Below are positions 16,331 through 23,388 of a stretch of DNA of 62,179 nt, one piece after another. The first letter of the stretch is position 1; the number at the start of each line of letters is the position of its first letter. The position numbers and the translations under genes are program-made. The DNA is from Halomonas chromatireducens (lineage in GTDB: Bacteria > Pseudomonadota > Gammaproteobacteria > Pseudomonadales > Halomonadaceae). The stretch lies in contig NZ_CP014226.1 of NCBI RefSeq assembly GCF_001545155.1, positions 2,466,749 to 2,528,927 of the forward strand, in the 5' to 3' direction. The notes under the pieces were generated by a model. It saw only the letters and a program-made list of their open reading frames with translations, had not been told where the DNA came from and did not search any database.

Positions 16331-17182
16331 TCAGTGGCTGGGTTCGGCAACGACGGTTTGATGCTGCTCGCCGAGCCCCTCGATGCCCAGGCGCATGCGC
16401 TGACCGGGCTTCAGGTAGGTTGGCGGCTTCTGGCCCATTCCCACGCCGGGCGGCGTGCCGGTGGAGATGACGTCGCCCGGCTGCAGGCTCATGAAGCGGC
16501 TCAGGTAGCTGATCAGGAAAGGAATCTGGTAGACCATGGTGCGGGTGTTGCCGTCCTGGTAGCGGTGGCCGTCCACCTCCAGCCAGAGGTCCAGGGCATG
16601 GGGGTCGGAGACCTCGTCCGGGGTCACCAGCCAAGGTCCCAGCGGACCGAAGGTGTCACAGCCCTTGCCCTTGTCCCAGGTGCCGCTGCGCTCGAGCTGG
16701 AACTCGCGCTCGGAGACGTCGTTGACAACGCAGAAGCCTGCCACGTGATCCATGGCGTCGGCCTCCCTCACGTAGCGCGCTTCCTTGCCGATCACCACGC
16801 CAAGCTCCACTTCCCAGTCTGTCTTGGTGGCGTCACGGGGGATGATGACGTCGTCGTTTGGCCCGCAGATGGCGCTGGTCCATTTGTTGAAGACTACTGG
16901 CTCCGGCGGGACGCTGGCCCCGGTTTCGGCGGCATGGTCGGAGTAGTTGAGGCCGATGCAGATGAATTTTCCGACATTTCCCACACAGGGCCCGAGGCGG
17001 GGATCGGCCGAGACCTCTGGCAGGCTTGACGCGTCAAGCGCGGACAGCCGGGCCAGGAAGTCGCGGTTCAGGTGATGACCGTCAAGGTCGGGCAGGTGGG
17101 CCGATAGGTCGCGGATCACGCCGTCGGCGTCGAGCAGGCCGGGTTTTTCTTGGCCCTTGGGGCCGAAGCGCAGCAATTTCAT
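16331..17182 (-). CDS. Fumarylacetoacetate hydrolase family protein (2,4-diketo-3-deoxy-L-fuconate hydrolase-like)
   Basis: The 283-residue protein has the FAH fold: KFICIGLNYSDHAAETG, VFNKWTSAICGPND, WEVELGVVIGKEA (metal-binding glutamates), GFCVVNDVSERE, KGCDTFGPLGPWLV and GDVISTGTPPGVGMGQKP. Length and motifs match the ureidoglycolate lyase-like/2,4-diketo-3-deoxy-L-fuconate hydrolase branch. The gene just upstream encodes a 2-keto-3-deoxy-L-fuconate dehydrogenase-like SDR, so the two would act in sequence: oxidation of 2-keto-3-deoxy-L-fuconate, then hydrolysis to pyruvate and lactate. It starts at ATG 17182 with AGGAG six bases upstream, 16 bp after the SDR stop. Confidence 0.85.
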   Translation of the reverse strand: MKLLRFGPKGQEKPGLLDADGVIRDLSAHLPDLDGHHLNRDFLARLSALDASSLPEVSADPRLGPCVGNVGKFICIGLNYSDHAAETGASVPPEPVVFNKWTSAICGPNDDVIIPRDATKTDWEVELGVVIGKEARYVREADAMDHVAGFCVVNDVSEREFQLERSGTWDKGKGCDTFGPLGPWLVTPDEVSDPHALDLWLEVDGHRYQDGNTRTMVYQIPFLISYLSRFMSLQPGDVISTGTPPGVGMGQKPPTYLKPGQRMRLGIEGLGEQHQTVVAEPSH

Positions 17183-17198
17183 GGGGTCTCCTTTCACT

Positions 17199-17948
17199 TC
17201 AAATCAGCCAGCCGCCGTCGATGACCTGGGCGGTGCCGGTGGTGTAGGCGGATTCGTCCGCGGCGAGATAGGTGGCCAGGGCGGCAATTTCTTCTGGAGT
17301 GCCTAGCCGGCCGAGCGGCTGGCGGGCAAGGAAGTCGGCTAGCACCTCGGCCTCGGTGCGTCCCTGTTGATCGGCCTGATCGCGAATACGCTGGCGCAGC
17401 GAGGGGGAATCCACGGTGCCGGGGCAGATGGCGTTGCAGCGGATGCCCTTGTCGATGTAGTCGGCGGCGATCGACTTGGTCAAGCCGATCACTGCCGCCT
17501 TGGTGGTGCCGTAGGCGCAGCGGTTGGGTACCCCCTTGAGGCTGGAGGCCACCGAGGCCATGTTGATGATGCTGCCACCTCCGTGGTCGATCATGGCCGG
17601 GAGAAAAGTTCGGGTCAGGCGTACCATGGCGGTGACGTTGAGCGCCAACGACAGCTCCCAGTCATCGTCCGAGCCGGTCAGCAGTGAGCCGCTGGCCACA
17701 AATCCTGCACAGTTGAAGAGTGCGTCCAGGGGTGGCAACTCTGCAGCCAGTGCCTCCATGGCCTGGGCGTCGAGCACATCCAGGCGGCGGGTCTCGATCC
17801 GTTCTTTACCGTCCAGGTCCTGCAGCTTCTCGCTATCGAGATCGGTGGCGATGACCCGTGCGCCCTCCGCGGCGAAGCGTAGGGCGGTAGCGCGACCTAT
17901 GCCCTGGCCGGCAGCGGTGATCAAGGCCGTCTTGTCCTTCAATCGCAT
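17199..17948 (-). CDS. SDR oxidoreductase, 2-keto-3-deoxy-L-fuconate dehydrogenase-like
   Basis: The 249-residue classical SDR has GQGIG (14-18), catalytic Ser132, Tyr146 and Lys150 (CAYGTTKAAVIGLTKSIAAD). The run VASSLKGVPNRCAY includes the substrate-binding arginine of the BDH2/DHRS6-like and 2-keto-3-deoxy-L-fuconate dehydrogenase group. ICPGTVDSPSL and DESAYTTGTAQVIDGGW also fit that group. It is first in the transcript leading into the FAH hydrolase gene, consistent with the non-phosphorylative L-fucose pathway. Two TGGTATG-type motifs lie upstream. Cytosolic, NAD(H)-linked. 3-hydroxybutyrate dehydrogenase is the alternative. Confidence 0.8.
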   Translation of the reverse strand: MRLKDKTALITAAGQGIGRATALRFAAEGARVIATDLDSEKLQDLDGKERIETRRLDVLDAQAMEALAAELPPLDALFNCAGFVASGSLLTGSDDDWELSLALNVTAMVRLTRTFLPAMIDHGGGSIINMASVASSLKGVPNRCAYGTTKAAVIGLTKSIAADYIDKGIRCNAICPGTVDSPSLRQRIRDQADQQGRTEAEVLADFLARQPLGRLGTPEEIAALATYLAADESAYTTGTAQVIDGGWLI

Positions 17949-18004
17949 GTGTTGGGCTTCCTGAGAGTGTCTTGGGATTATTGGATAAGGAGCCGTAGTG
18001 CGTT

Positions 18005-18040
18005 TTGGTATGACAGGATGCTAGCGTGATGGTATGCCAA
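18005..18040 (-). promoter_or_regulatory. Paired TGGTATGnCA operator-like motifs
   Basis: TTGGTATGACA (18005-18015) and TGGTATGCCAA (18030-18040) recur 24 bp apart upstream of the SDR gene at 17948. Each resembles the TTGGTATACCAA-type palindromes bound by GntR-family (FadR subgroup) sugar-acid regulators such as UxuR and ExuR. The spacing of just over two helical turns favours cooperative binding. No GntR gene is in the window, so the regulator is inferred. Confidence 0.45.
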
Positions 18041-18113
18041 ATTATGGCTCACTTCCCCAGGCTTGCCAACATGGCTGGCAGGTTTGCTCGATCGCTTGCG
18101 GATGCCTGTGCCG

Positions 18114-18136
18114 AAAAAAAGCGGCCCAAGGGCCGC
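18114..18136 (-). terminator. Intrinsic terminator of the kduD transcript
   Basis: On the minus strand GCGGCCC pairs with GGGCCGC and is followed directly by TTTTTTT (complement of 18114-18120). It lies about 130 bp after the kduD stop and before the next SDR promoter, so it separates the ghrB-kduD and SDR-FAH transcripts. Confidence 0.8.
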
Positions 18137-18268
18137 CAAAGTGTGATTTGCCATCCATCAGGGTGGGTCTCGCCCAGCGAGATACCATTCCTGGGTGCCG
18201 CAGGAAGCAGGCCCGCCGGCAGGCTTTGAAAGCCTACCGGGCAAAGCAAACGGCAGATGTCTTGCAGG

Positions 18269-19021
18269 TCAACGTGCCAGCCAACCGCCGTCCACTGCCA
18301 GCGTATGGCCGTTGACGTAGGCAGCGGCGTCGGAACACAGGAAGATCACGGCGCCGGCAAGGTCCTCGGGGGTGCCCCAGCGGCCGGCGGGTATGCGACC
18401 CAGGATCTCGGCACTTCGGGTGGTGTCCTCGCGTAGCGCCTGGGTGTTATCGGTAGCCATGTAGCCGGGGGCGATGGCGTTGACGGTGATGCCGTGGGTG
18501 GCCCACTCGTTGGCCAGTAGCCGGGTCAAGCCGAGGATGCCGCTCTTGCTGGCGGTGTAGGACGGAACCCGGATGCCGCCCTGGAATGACAATACAGAGG
18601 CAATGTTGACGATGCGCCCCGGCGCGTTGCGTTCTACCAGATGGCGAGCCACCGACTGGGCGAGGAAGAACGAAGCCTTTAGGTTGACGTCCACTACAGC
18701 GTCCCAGTCCTCCTCGCTGAATTCGAGGGCGGGTGCGCGACGGATGGTTCCCGCGTTGTTGATCAGGATATCGAGCCGGCCGGCTGCCTCAAGGGCGCGT
18801 GCGACGATATCGGCCGGGGCGTCATGGCTCAGTTCGGCCCGGACGTCGATATAGCGGCATCCCAGCGCCTCGATGAGTGAGCGGGTCTCGTCGGCGGCGC
18901 TGCGGTTGACCCCGACGATGTCGGCGCCGGCCTCGGCCAGCGCCACGGCCAGGCCCTGACCGAGGCCCTTGTTGGAGCCGGTGATCATGGCCACTCGGCC
19001 ATGCAGATCAAAGCGTGACAT
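18269..19021 (-). CDS. kduD: 2-dehydro-3-deoxy-D-gluconate 5-dehydrogenase KduD
   Basis: The 250-residue SDR matches KduD along its length: GSNKGLGQGLAVALAEAGAD (cofactor loop), INNAGTIRRAPALEFSEEDW, NIASVLSFQGGIRVPSYTAS (Ser142, Tyr155, Lys159), NAIAPGYMATDNTQALR, and GRIPAGRWGTPEDL with C-terminal VDGGWLAR. KduD interconverts 2,5-diketo-3-deoxygluconate and 2-keto-3-deoxygluconate in uronate/pectin catabolism, in the cytosol. It starts at ATG 19021 after CTGGAGAG, 61 bp beyond ghrB, in the same transcript. A gluconate 5-dehydrogenase role is possible, but the segment-level match to E. coli KduD is very strong. Confidence 0.92.
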   Translation of the reverse strand: MSRFDLHGRVAMITGSNKGLGQGLAVALAEAGADIVGVNRSAADETRSLIEALGCRYIDVRAELSHDAPADIVARALEAAGRLDILINNAGTIRRAPALEFSEEDWDAVVDVNLKASFFLAQSVARHLVERNAPGRIVNIASVLSFQGGIRVPSYTASKSGILGLTRLLANEWATHGITVNAIAPGYMATDNTQALREDTTRSAEILGRIPAGRWGTPEDLAGAVIFLCSDAAAYVNGHTLAVDGGWLAR

Positions 19022-19082
19022 GAGACTCTCCAGTTCGATGAGGTGCGCCAGGGCTGTAGGCACTGCCGGGCAGGACGCGACG

Positions 19083-20063
19083 TCAGGCCGGCTTCCAGGC
19101 TGCCTCGTTGACCAGGCTGATCGGGCGCTCGCCCTTTAGCGCCAGGATGAGGTTATCCACGGCCCGCTGGGCCATGGCGGTGCGCGTTTCGTGGGTGGCC
19201 GAGCCGATATGCGGCAGGGCGACGACATTGGCAAAATGTGGCAGCGGCGACTCCGGCGACAGCGGCTCCTGCTCGAAGACGTCAAGGCCGGCAGCGCGGA
19301 TACGCCCCATCTCCAGCGCTTCGATGAGCGCCGCCTCGTGAACCACCTTGCCGCGGGCGATATTGACGAAGATCGCCGACGGCTTCATCAAGGCGAACTC
19401 CCGCTCGCCGATCAAGTGCTCGGTCTCGGGGGTGAGCGGCACGGTGACGCAAACGAAGTCAGCTTCGGCCAACAACGCGTCCAGCTCACGGCGCTCTGCG
19501 CCGAGCTCTTTCTCCAGCTCTGGCTTGGGGGAGGCATTGGAATAGAGCACCCGCATGTCGAACCCCAGGGCGCCGCGCCGGGCCACGGCAGCACCGATGC
19601 GGCCAAAGCCGATCATGCCTAGGGTCTTGCCATGCACGTCGCTGCCGAAGTGTTCGGCCCCCAAGCCGGCCTGCCAATCGCCGCGCTTGACCCACTCGGC
19701 CAGCTCAATGGCGCGCCTGGCTGTGGCCATCATCAACAGGAAGCCGGTGTCAGCGGTGGTCTCGGTAAGTACGTCCGGCGTGTTGCATAGCAGGACGCCG
19801 CGCTGGGTCAGCTCCTCTACCGGGTAGTTGTCGTAGCCTACTGAAATGGTGGCAATGGCTTCGAGTTCAGGGGCCTCATCCAGCAGCTCGGGGGTGATGG
19901 TCAGACTAGCGCCGATCAGGCCGTGGGCATGTGCGAGCGCGGTGCGAAAGTCGGGATCGTCGGCGGAAGCCAGGTTGCTGAAGGTCTGGACTTCGAATTC
20001 GTGGGCGAGCTGGGCCAGTTGGTCCTCGTTCAGGCGACCATAGGCCAGGATGCGCTTCTTCAT
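19083..20063 (-). CDS. ghrB: Glyoxylate/hydroxypyruvate (2-ketogluconate) reductase GhrB
   Basis: The 326-residue D-2-hydroxyacid dehydrogenase has the substrate loop ATISVGYDNYPVEEL, nucleotide motif GMIGFGRIGAAVARR, catalytic arginine in NIARGKVV, glutamate in DVFEQEPL and histidine in LPHIGSATHETR. These follow E. coli GhrB closely. The enzyme reduces glyoxylate, hydroxypyruvate and 2-ketogluconate with NAD(P)H. Its ATG at 20063 has no Shine-Dalgarno sequence. The bases just before it are the end of a truncated LacI-family reading frame, so translation may rely on read-in from that fragment or be weak. Confidence 0.88.
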   Translation of the reverse strand: MKKRILAYGRLNEDQLAQLAHEFEVQTFSNLASADDPDFRTALAHAHGLIGASLTITPELLDEAPELEAIATISVGYDNYPVEELTQRGVLLCNTPDVLTETTADTGFLLMMATARRAIELAEWVKRGDWQAGLGAEHFGSDVHGKTLGMIGFGRIGAAVARRGALGFDMRVLYSNASPKPELEKELGAERRELDALLAEADFVCVTVPLTPETEHLIGEREFALMKPSAIFVNIARGKVVHEAALIEALEMGRIRAAGLDVFEQEPLSPESPLPHFANVVALPHIGSATHETRTAMAQRAVDNLILALKGERPISLVNEAAWKPA

Positions 20064-20139
20064 AGCGTGAGACGCTGGTTTTTGAGGTGCTGGCTGCACG
20101 GGCAACCTCGATAATGGTAGCGCGGTGAGATTGAGTCAT
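20064..20139 (-). pseudogene. Truncated LacI-family regulator (N-terminal helix-turn-helix only)
   Basis: From ATG 20139 the minus strand encodes about 25 residues, including ATIIEVARAASTSKTSVSRY. This is the DNA-binding helix-turn-helix start of LacI-family repressors of the gluconate/ketogluconate type. Homology ends exactly at the ghrB ATG; the hinge and sugar-binding domains are missing. In frame the codons continue into ghrB in another phase. This is a deletion product that removed the repressor body and joined its 5' end to ghrB. Confidence 0.75.
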
Positions 20140-20328
20140 GGGCGGGCCGAATAGCTGGAACCGTTCCCATAGTAGTCGATGCCGTTACGTTCGCGACACT
20201 CCAGGTGCCATGCTAAGCCGTCCCTGCCGGCTCGTTGGGCATTTCTCTGCTTAGCATGCACCGCACCTCGCGTGCGTCGCCATGACTGGTAGAATGCTTG
20301 GTTTCGCAATCGCCAAAGCCGATGCCGC

Positions 20329-21036
20329 ATGCATGCCACTTCCCGTAACATCGTGACCAACCAGCCGGGGGCCCATCGGGACCTGGCCCGCCGCGTCGAG
20401 CGTGCCCTGCGCCATCCCCTGCGCAAGCCCATCGCCGACCATACTCGCGTGGCCTTCGAGCAGGCGAATGCCTGGCTGGCGCAGGGCGCAGCCGGGGCAC
20501 CGCTGATCCTGGATGCCGGCTGTGGCGTGGGGCTTTCCACCCGTCATCTGGCGAGGCGCTTCCCCGATCATCGGGTCATCGGTGTGGATCGCAGCGCCGA
20601 CCGCCTTTCCCGCGATCATGGCGCGCTTCCCGACAATGCCTTGTTGGTGCGTGCCGACCTGGTGGATTTCTGGCGCCTGGCGCTGGCAGCCGGCTGGCAG
20701 CCGGCGCGTCACTACCTGCTCTACCCCAACCCCTACCCCAAGTCGGCCCATCTCAAGGCCCGCTGGCACGGTCATGCCATTTTCCCGGTGATCGTGGCGC
20801 TGGGTGGACGCCTGGAGCTGCGCTCCAACTGGCGGCTCTACGTCGAGGAGTTTGCCCAGGCGCTGGAGCAGGCCACCGGGTTGAAGGCTGCCGTGGAAGA
20901 CCATGACCCCGGTGCGCACTATCTGACGCCCTTTGAACATAAGTACCATGTCAGCGGTCAGTCTTTATGGCGACTCGCTGTCACACTGCCCCATGCGCCT
21001 GGCCTGGTGCCCACCGAAGCCAAGGAGGAGTGTTGA
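20329..21036 (+). CDS. TrmB-like SAM-dependent methyltransferase
   Basis: The 235-residue protein has motif I LILDAGCGVGLSTRHLARR, IGVDRSADRLSR after it, and the TrmB-like block YLLYPNPYPKSAHLKARWHG. It also has LRSNWRLYVEEF and HKYHVSGQSLWRL near the end. TrmB methylates G46 of tRNA at N7. Here the usual DPWPKxRHxKRR signature is NPYPKSAHLKARW, so this is a divergent paralogue and its substrate may differ. The start is ATG 20329; no strong ribosome site is seen. The SMR transporter gene begins 2 bp downstream. Confidence 0.72.
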   Translation: MHATSRNIVTNQPGAHRDLARRVERALRHPLRKPIADHTRVAFEQANAWLAQGAAGAPLILDAGCGVGLSTRHLARRFPDHRVIGVDRSADRLSRDHGALPDNALLVRADLVDFWRLALAAGWQPARHYLLYPNPYPKSAHLKARWHGHAIFPVIVALGGRLELRSNWRLYVEEFAQALEQATGLKAAVEDHDPGAHYLTPFEHKYHVSGQSLWRLAVTLPHAPGLVPTEAKEEC

Positions 21037-21037
21037 A

Positions 21038-21367
21038 ATGGCGTTCGTCTATCTGGCCCTGGCTATCGTGGCCGAAGTGGTCGCTACCAGCGCGCTCAAG
21101 GCCACCGAGGGCTTTACCCGGCTCTGGCCCAGCCTGATAGTGGTAGTCGGTTACGTGCTGGCCTTCTACATGCTGTCGCTGGTGCTGCGTACCATCCCTG
21201 TCGGTGTCGCCTACGCGATATGGGCCGGCATGGGGATCGTACTGGTGGCACTCGTCGGTGCGCTGGTGTTCGGCCAGCGGCCTGACCTGCCGGCCATGCT
21301 GGGGATTACGCTGATCATCGCGGGGGTCGTGGTGATCCAGCTGTTTTCCCGGGTATCCGTACACTGA
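21038..21367 (+). CDS. SMR family small multidrug transporter (EmrE/Qac-like)
   Basis: The 109-residue protein has four transmembrane helices. Helix 1 carries the conserved glutamate in LALAIVAEVVATSALK (Glu13, equivalent to EmrE Glu14), and the family signature IPVGVAYAIWAGMGIV is in helix 3. SMR proteins form dual-topology dimers that export cations or guanidinium-type compounds by proton exchange. The start is ATG 21038 behind AAGGAGGAG, only 2 bp from the upstream methyltransferase stop. In halophiles some SMR members move osmolytes such as betaine or choline; the substrate is not resolvable here. Confidence 0.92.
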   Translation: MAFVYLALAIVAEVVATSALKATEGFTRLWPSLIVVVGYVLAFYMLSLVLRTIPVGVAYAIWAGMGIVLVALVGALVFGQRPDLPAMLGITLIIAGVVVIQLFSRVSVH

Positions 21368-21425
21368 GGCGTACTTCGGGTCGGCCACATGGGTTCGACA
21401 TTCTTACAATACGAGGTTCCTGTTC

Positions 21426-22868
21426 ATGTCGCGTTGGCTTGTCCTGCCGTTGGGTTTGCTGTTGGGGTTGTTGTTGCCACTGGGTGCGGCGGGTGCCGGC
21501 TTTCCGGAACTGGAGCGCATGGTCGAGAGAGGCTTTCTGGTCAGTGCCGAGGCCAAGCTGCTCGACACCGGCGAAGTGCTCGGTGCCATCGATCCCCAGC
21601 GCCAGCTTTCGCCCGCCTCGGTGACCAAGGCCTACCTGGCGGCTGCGGCACTGGATCGTTGGGGGCCCCAGCACCGCTTCACAACCCGGCTGGCAAGCGA
21701 TGCCGAGCTCAACGGCTCCGGTGTCGTGGCCGGCGACCTGATCCTCGAGGGAGGCGGCGACCCGGCGCTGACCACCGAGGACCTGTGGCGCCTGGCGCAG
21801 CGTCTCCATCAGCGTGGCGTACGCGAGGTGGAAGGGCGCCTGGTGGTCAGCCAGTGGCGCTTCGGCCCCGTGGAGTGCATCACCACCGATCGCTGCCAGG
21901 CCCGTACGCGCACGGCCAACGCCTACAGTGCGCTGCTCTCGTCGGCGGGGGTCAACTACGGCAGCTGGTGCGTCAGCGTGGCCCCCGGGGCGGCAGCCGG
22001 CCAGCCGGCGCAGATCACCAGCTGTGACAGCCAGACCACCATCGTCGGCATCGATAACCAGGTCGAGACCCAGCCCCCCAACAGCGGCACCGAGCTCAAT
22101 GCAGAACGGGTCACTCGTGATGACGGCGATGTCATGGTGCTGCGTGGCCAGATATCGCTTAACGCCTCGCCACGCGAGGTCTACCGGGCCAGCAGCGACC
22201 CGGCACAGCAGACGGCGCGGACCATGACGGCCATGCTCGAGCAGGCAGGGATCGCGGTGCGCCAGGGCTATACCACCAGCGTGGAGGAGCCCCCCGCCGC
22301 AGCCCGCACCCTGGCGGCAGTGGATGGCAAGCCGCTGCAGGAGCTGTTGCTGCGAACCATGAACTACTCCAACAACTTCATGGCCGATGTGCTGGCGCTC
22401 AACCTGGTCGACACGCCGCGCAGCAGTCTGCTGCAGGCCGGCGACGCCATCGAGCACTACGTGGCGGGGATGCCCGACCATGGACCCTTGATCATGCTGA
22501 GCGGCAGCGGGCTGACCACCGAGAATCGCACCTCGGCCCATGGCTCCAACATCCTGCTGGAGAGCATGTTTCACCGCACGGCGCTGTTCCCTAGCTTCGT
22601 TGCCAGCTTCCAGTCGCCGGCCAACGGTGTGTCGCGCTTCATCCAGCGGGGCTCGTCCACCTTCCAGAACCACGTCATGCTCAAGACCGGGACCCTCAAC
22701 CAGCCCATTGCCGTGCGCTCCGTGAGCGGCTACTTCCGAACCCTCTCCGGGCGTTGGGGGGTCTTCACCGTACTGGTCAACGGGACCGCGACGACGCCGT
22801 GGCTCAACTGGGCCCAGGTGCTCGACCCCCTGGCCGAGGATCTGGAGCGCATGATCGAGGCCCACTGA
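21426..22868 (+). CDS. dacB: D-alanyl-D-alanine carboxypeptidase/endopeptidase (PBP4, DacB)
   Basis: The 480-residue periplasmic enzyme begins with a signal peptide (hydrophobic LPLGLLLGLLLPLGAAGAG). It has the three penicillin-binding motifs: SVTK with nucleophile Ser65, SNN at 315-317 and KTG at 420-422. Between the first two lies the long insertion typical of class C low-molecular-mass PBPs (S13 family); it contains four cysteines that could form disulfides. It trims and cleaves peptidoglycan cross-links. It lies 58 bp after the SMR gene and is followed by dgkA. Confidence 0.93.
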   Translation: MSRWLVLPLGLLLGLLLPLGAAGAGFPELERMVERGFLVSAEAKLLDTGEVLGAIDPQRQLSPASVTKAYLAAAALDRWGPQHRFTTRLASDAELNGSGVVAGDLILEGGGDPALTTEDLWRLAQRLHQRGVREVEGRLVVSQWRFGPVECITTDRCQARTRTANAYSALLSSAGVNYGSWCVSVAPGAAAGQPAQITSCDSQTTIVGIDNQVETQPPNSGTELNAERVTRDDGDVMVLRGQISLNASPREVYRASSDPAQQTARTMTAMLEQAGIAVRQGYTTSVEEPPAAARTLAAVDGKPLQELLLRTMNYSNNFMADVLALNLVDTPRSSLLQAGDAIEHYVAGMPDHGPLIMLSGSGLTTENRTSAHGSNILLESMFHRTALFPSFVASFQSPANGVSRFIQRGSSTFQNHVMLKTGTLNQPIAVRSVSGYFRTLSGRWGVFTVLVNGTATTPWLNWAQVLDPLAEDLERMIEAH

Positions 22869-22894
22869 CCTGGCCGTCAGCCCTTTACTCAGAA

Positions 22895-22922
22895 CCATTC
22901 ACCCAGAGCCATTCACCCAGAG
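22895..22922. repeat. 14-bp tandem direct repeat
   Basis: CCATTCACCCAGAG occurs twice in perfect tandem, flanked by degenerate copies (TTACTCAGA before and CTTAACTCAG after), in the 100-bp dacB-dgkA gap. No protein is encoded. It is probably slippage-generated. Confidence 0.8.
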
Positions 22923-22968
22923 CCCTTAACTCAGCTCGCCAGGGGCCCGAGACAGGAAGCACAGCATC

Positions 22969-23340
22969 ATGAAGCGTGGACACACCGGCTGGCGCCATCT
23001 GATCGACTCCACCGGCTATTCGCTCAAGGGGCTTGAGCTCGCCTTCCGCCATGAAGCGGCTTTTCGCCAGGAGCTGGCCCTTTGCGTGATCCTGCTGCCG
23101 CTGGCCTGGGGGATCGGCGAGGGGCCGGTGGAGTGGATTCTGCTGCTGGGCAGCTGCCTGCTGGTGTTGATTGTCGAGCTGCTCAACAGCGCCATCGAGA
23201 GCGTGGTGGACCGTATCGGCACCGAGCACCATGAACTCTCGGGGCGGGCCAAGGACATCAGCTCGGCGGCGGTGATGCTGTCACTGCTGCTGGCAGGCCT
23301 GGCCTGGGGCCTGCTGACTTGGCAGAAATTCCTGAGCTGA
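22969..23340 (+). CDS. dgkA: Diacylglycerol kinase DgkA
   Basis: The 123-residue membrane protein shows prokaryotic DgkA features: an amphipathic start (GWRHLIDSTGYSLKGLELAF), RHEAAFRQEL with the active-site glutamate, the signature ELLNSAIESVVDRIG and a third helix ending KFLS. It phosphorylates diacylglycerol to phosphatidate at the inner membrane, recycling lipid from periplasmic glucan synthesis. Three transmembrane helices and full family length are visible. It lies between dacB and glnE. Confidence 0.97.
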   Translation: MKRGHTGWRHLIDSTGYSLKGLELAFRHEAAFRQELALCVILLPLAWGIGEGPVEWILLLGSCLLVLIVELLNSAIESVVDRIGTEHHELSGRAKDISSAAVMLSLLLAGLAWGLLTWQKFLS

Positions 23341-23388
23341 ATGGCGCCATGGGCTCCTGCGGGGTGCCGGTAAGGCCTCGCCTTCGTT

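Noticed and set aside
18216..18240. Hairpin CCGGCAGGCTTT/AAAGCCTACCGG as the kduD terminator
   Set aside because: It has a mismatch, almost no loop and no T-run. The hairpin with seven T residues at 18114-18136 is a better terminator.
22895..22922. CRISPR-like repeat before dgkA
   Set aside because: Only two short direct copies with no spacers; a simple tandem duplication.
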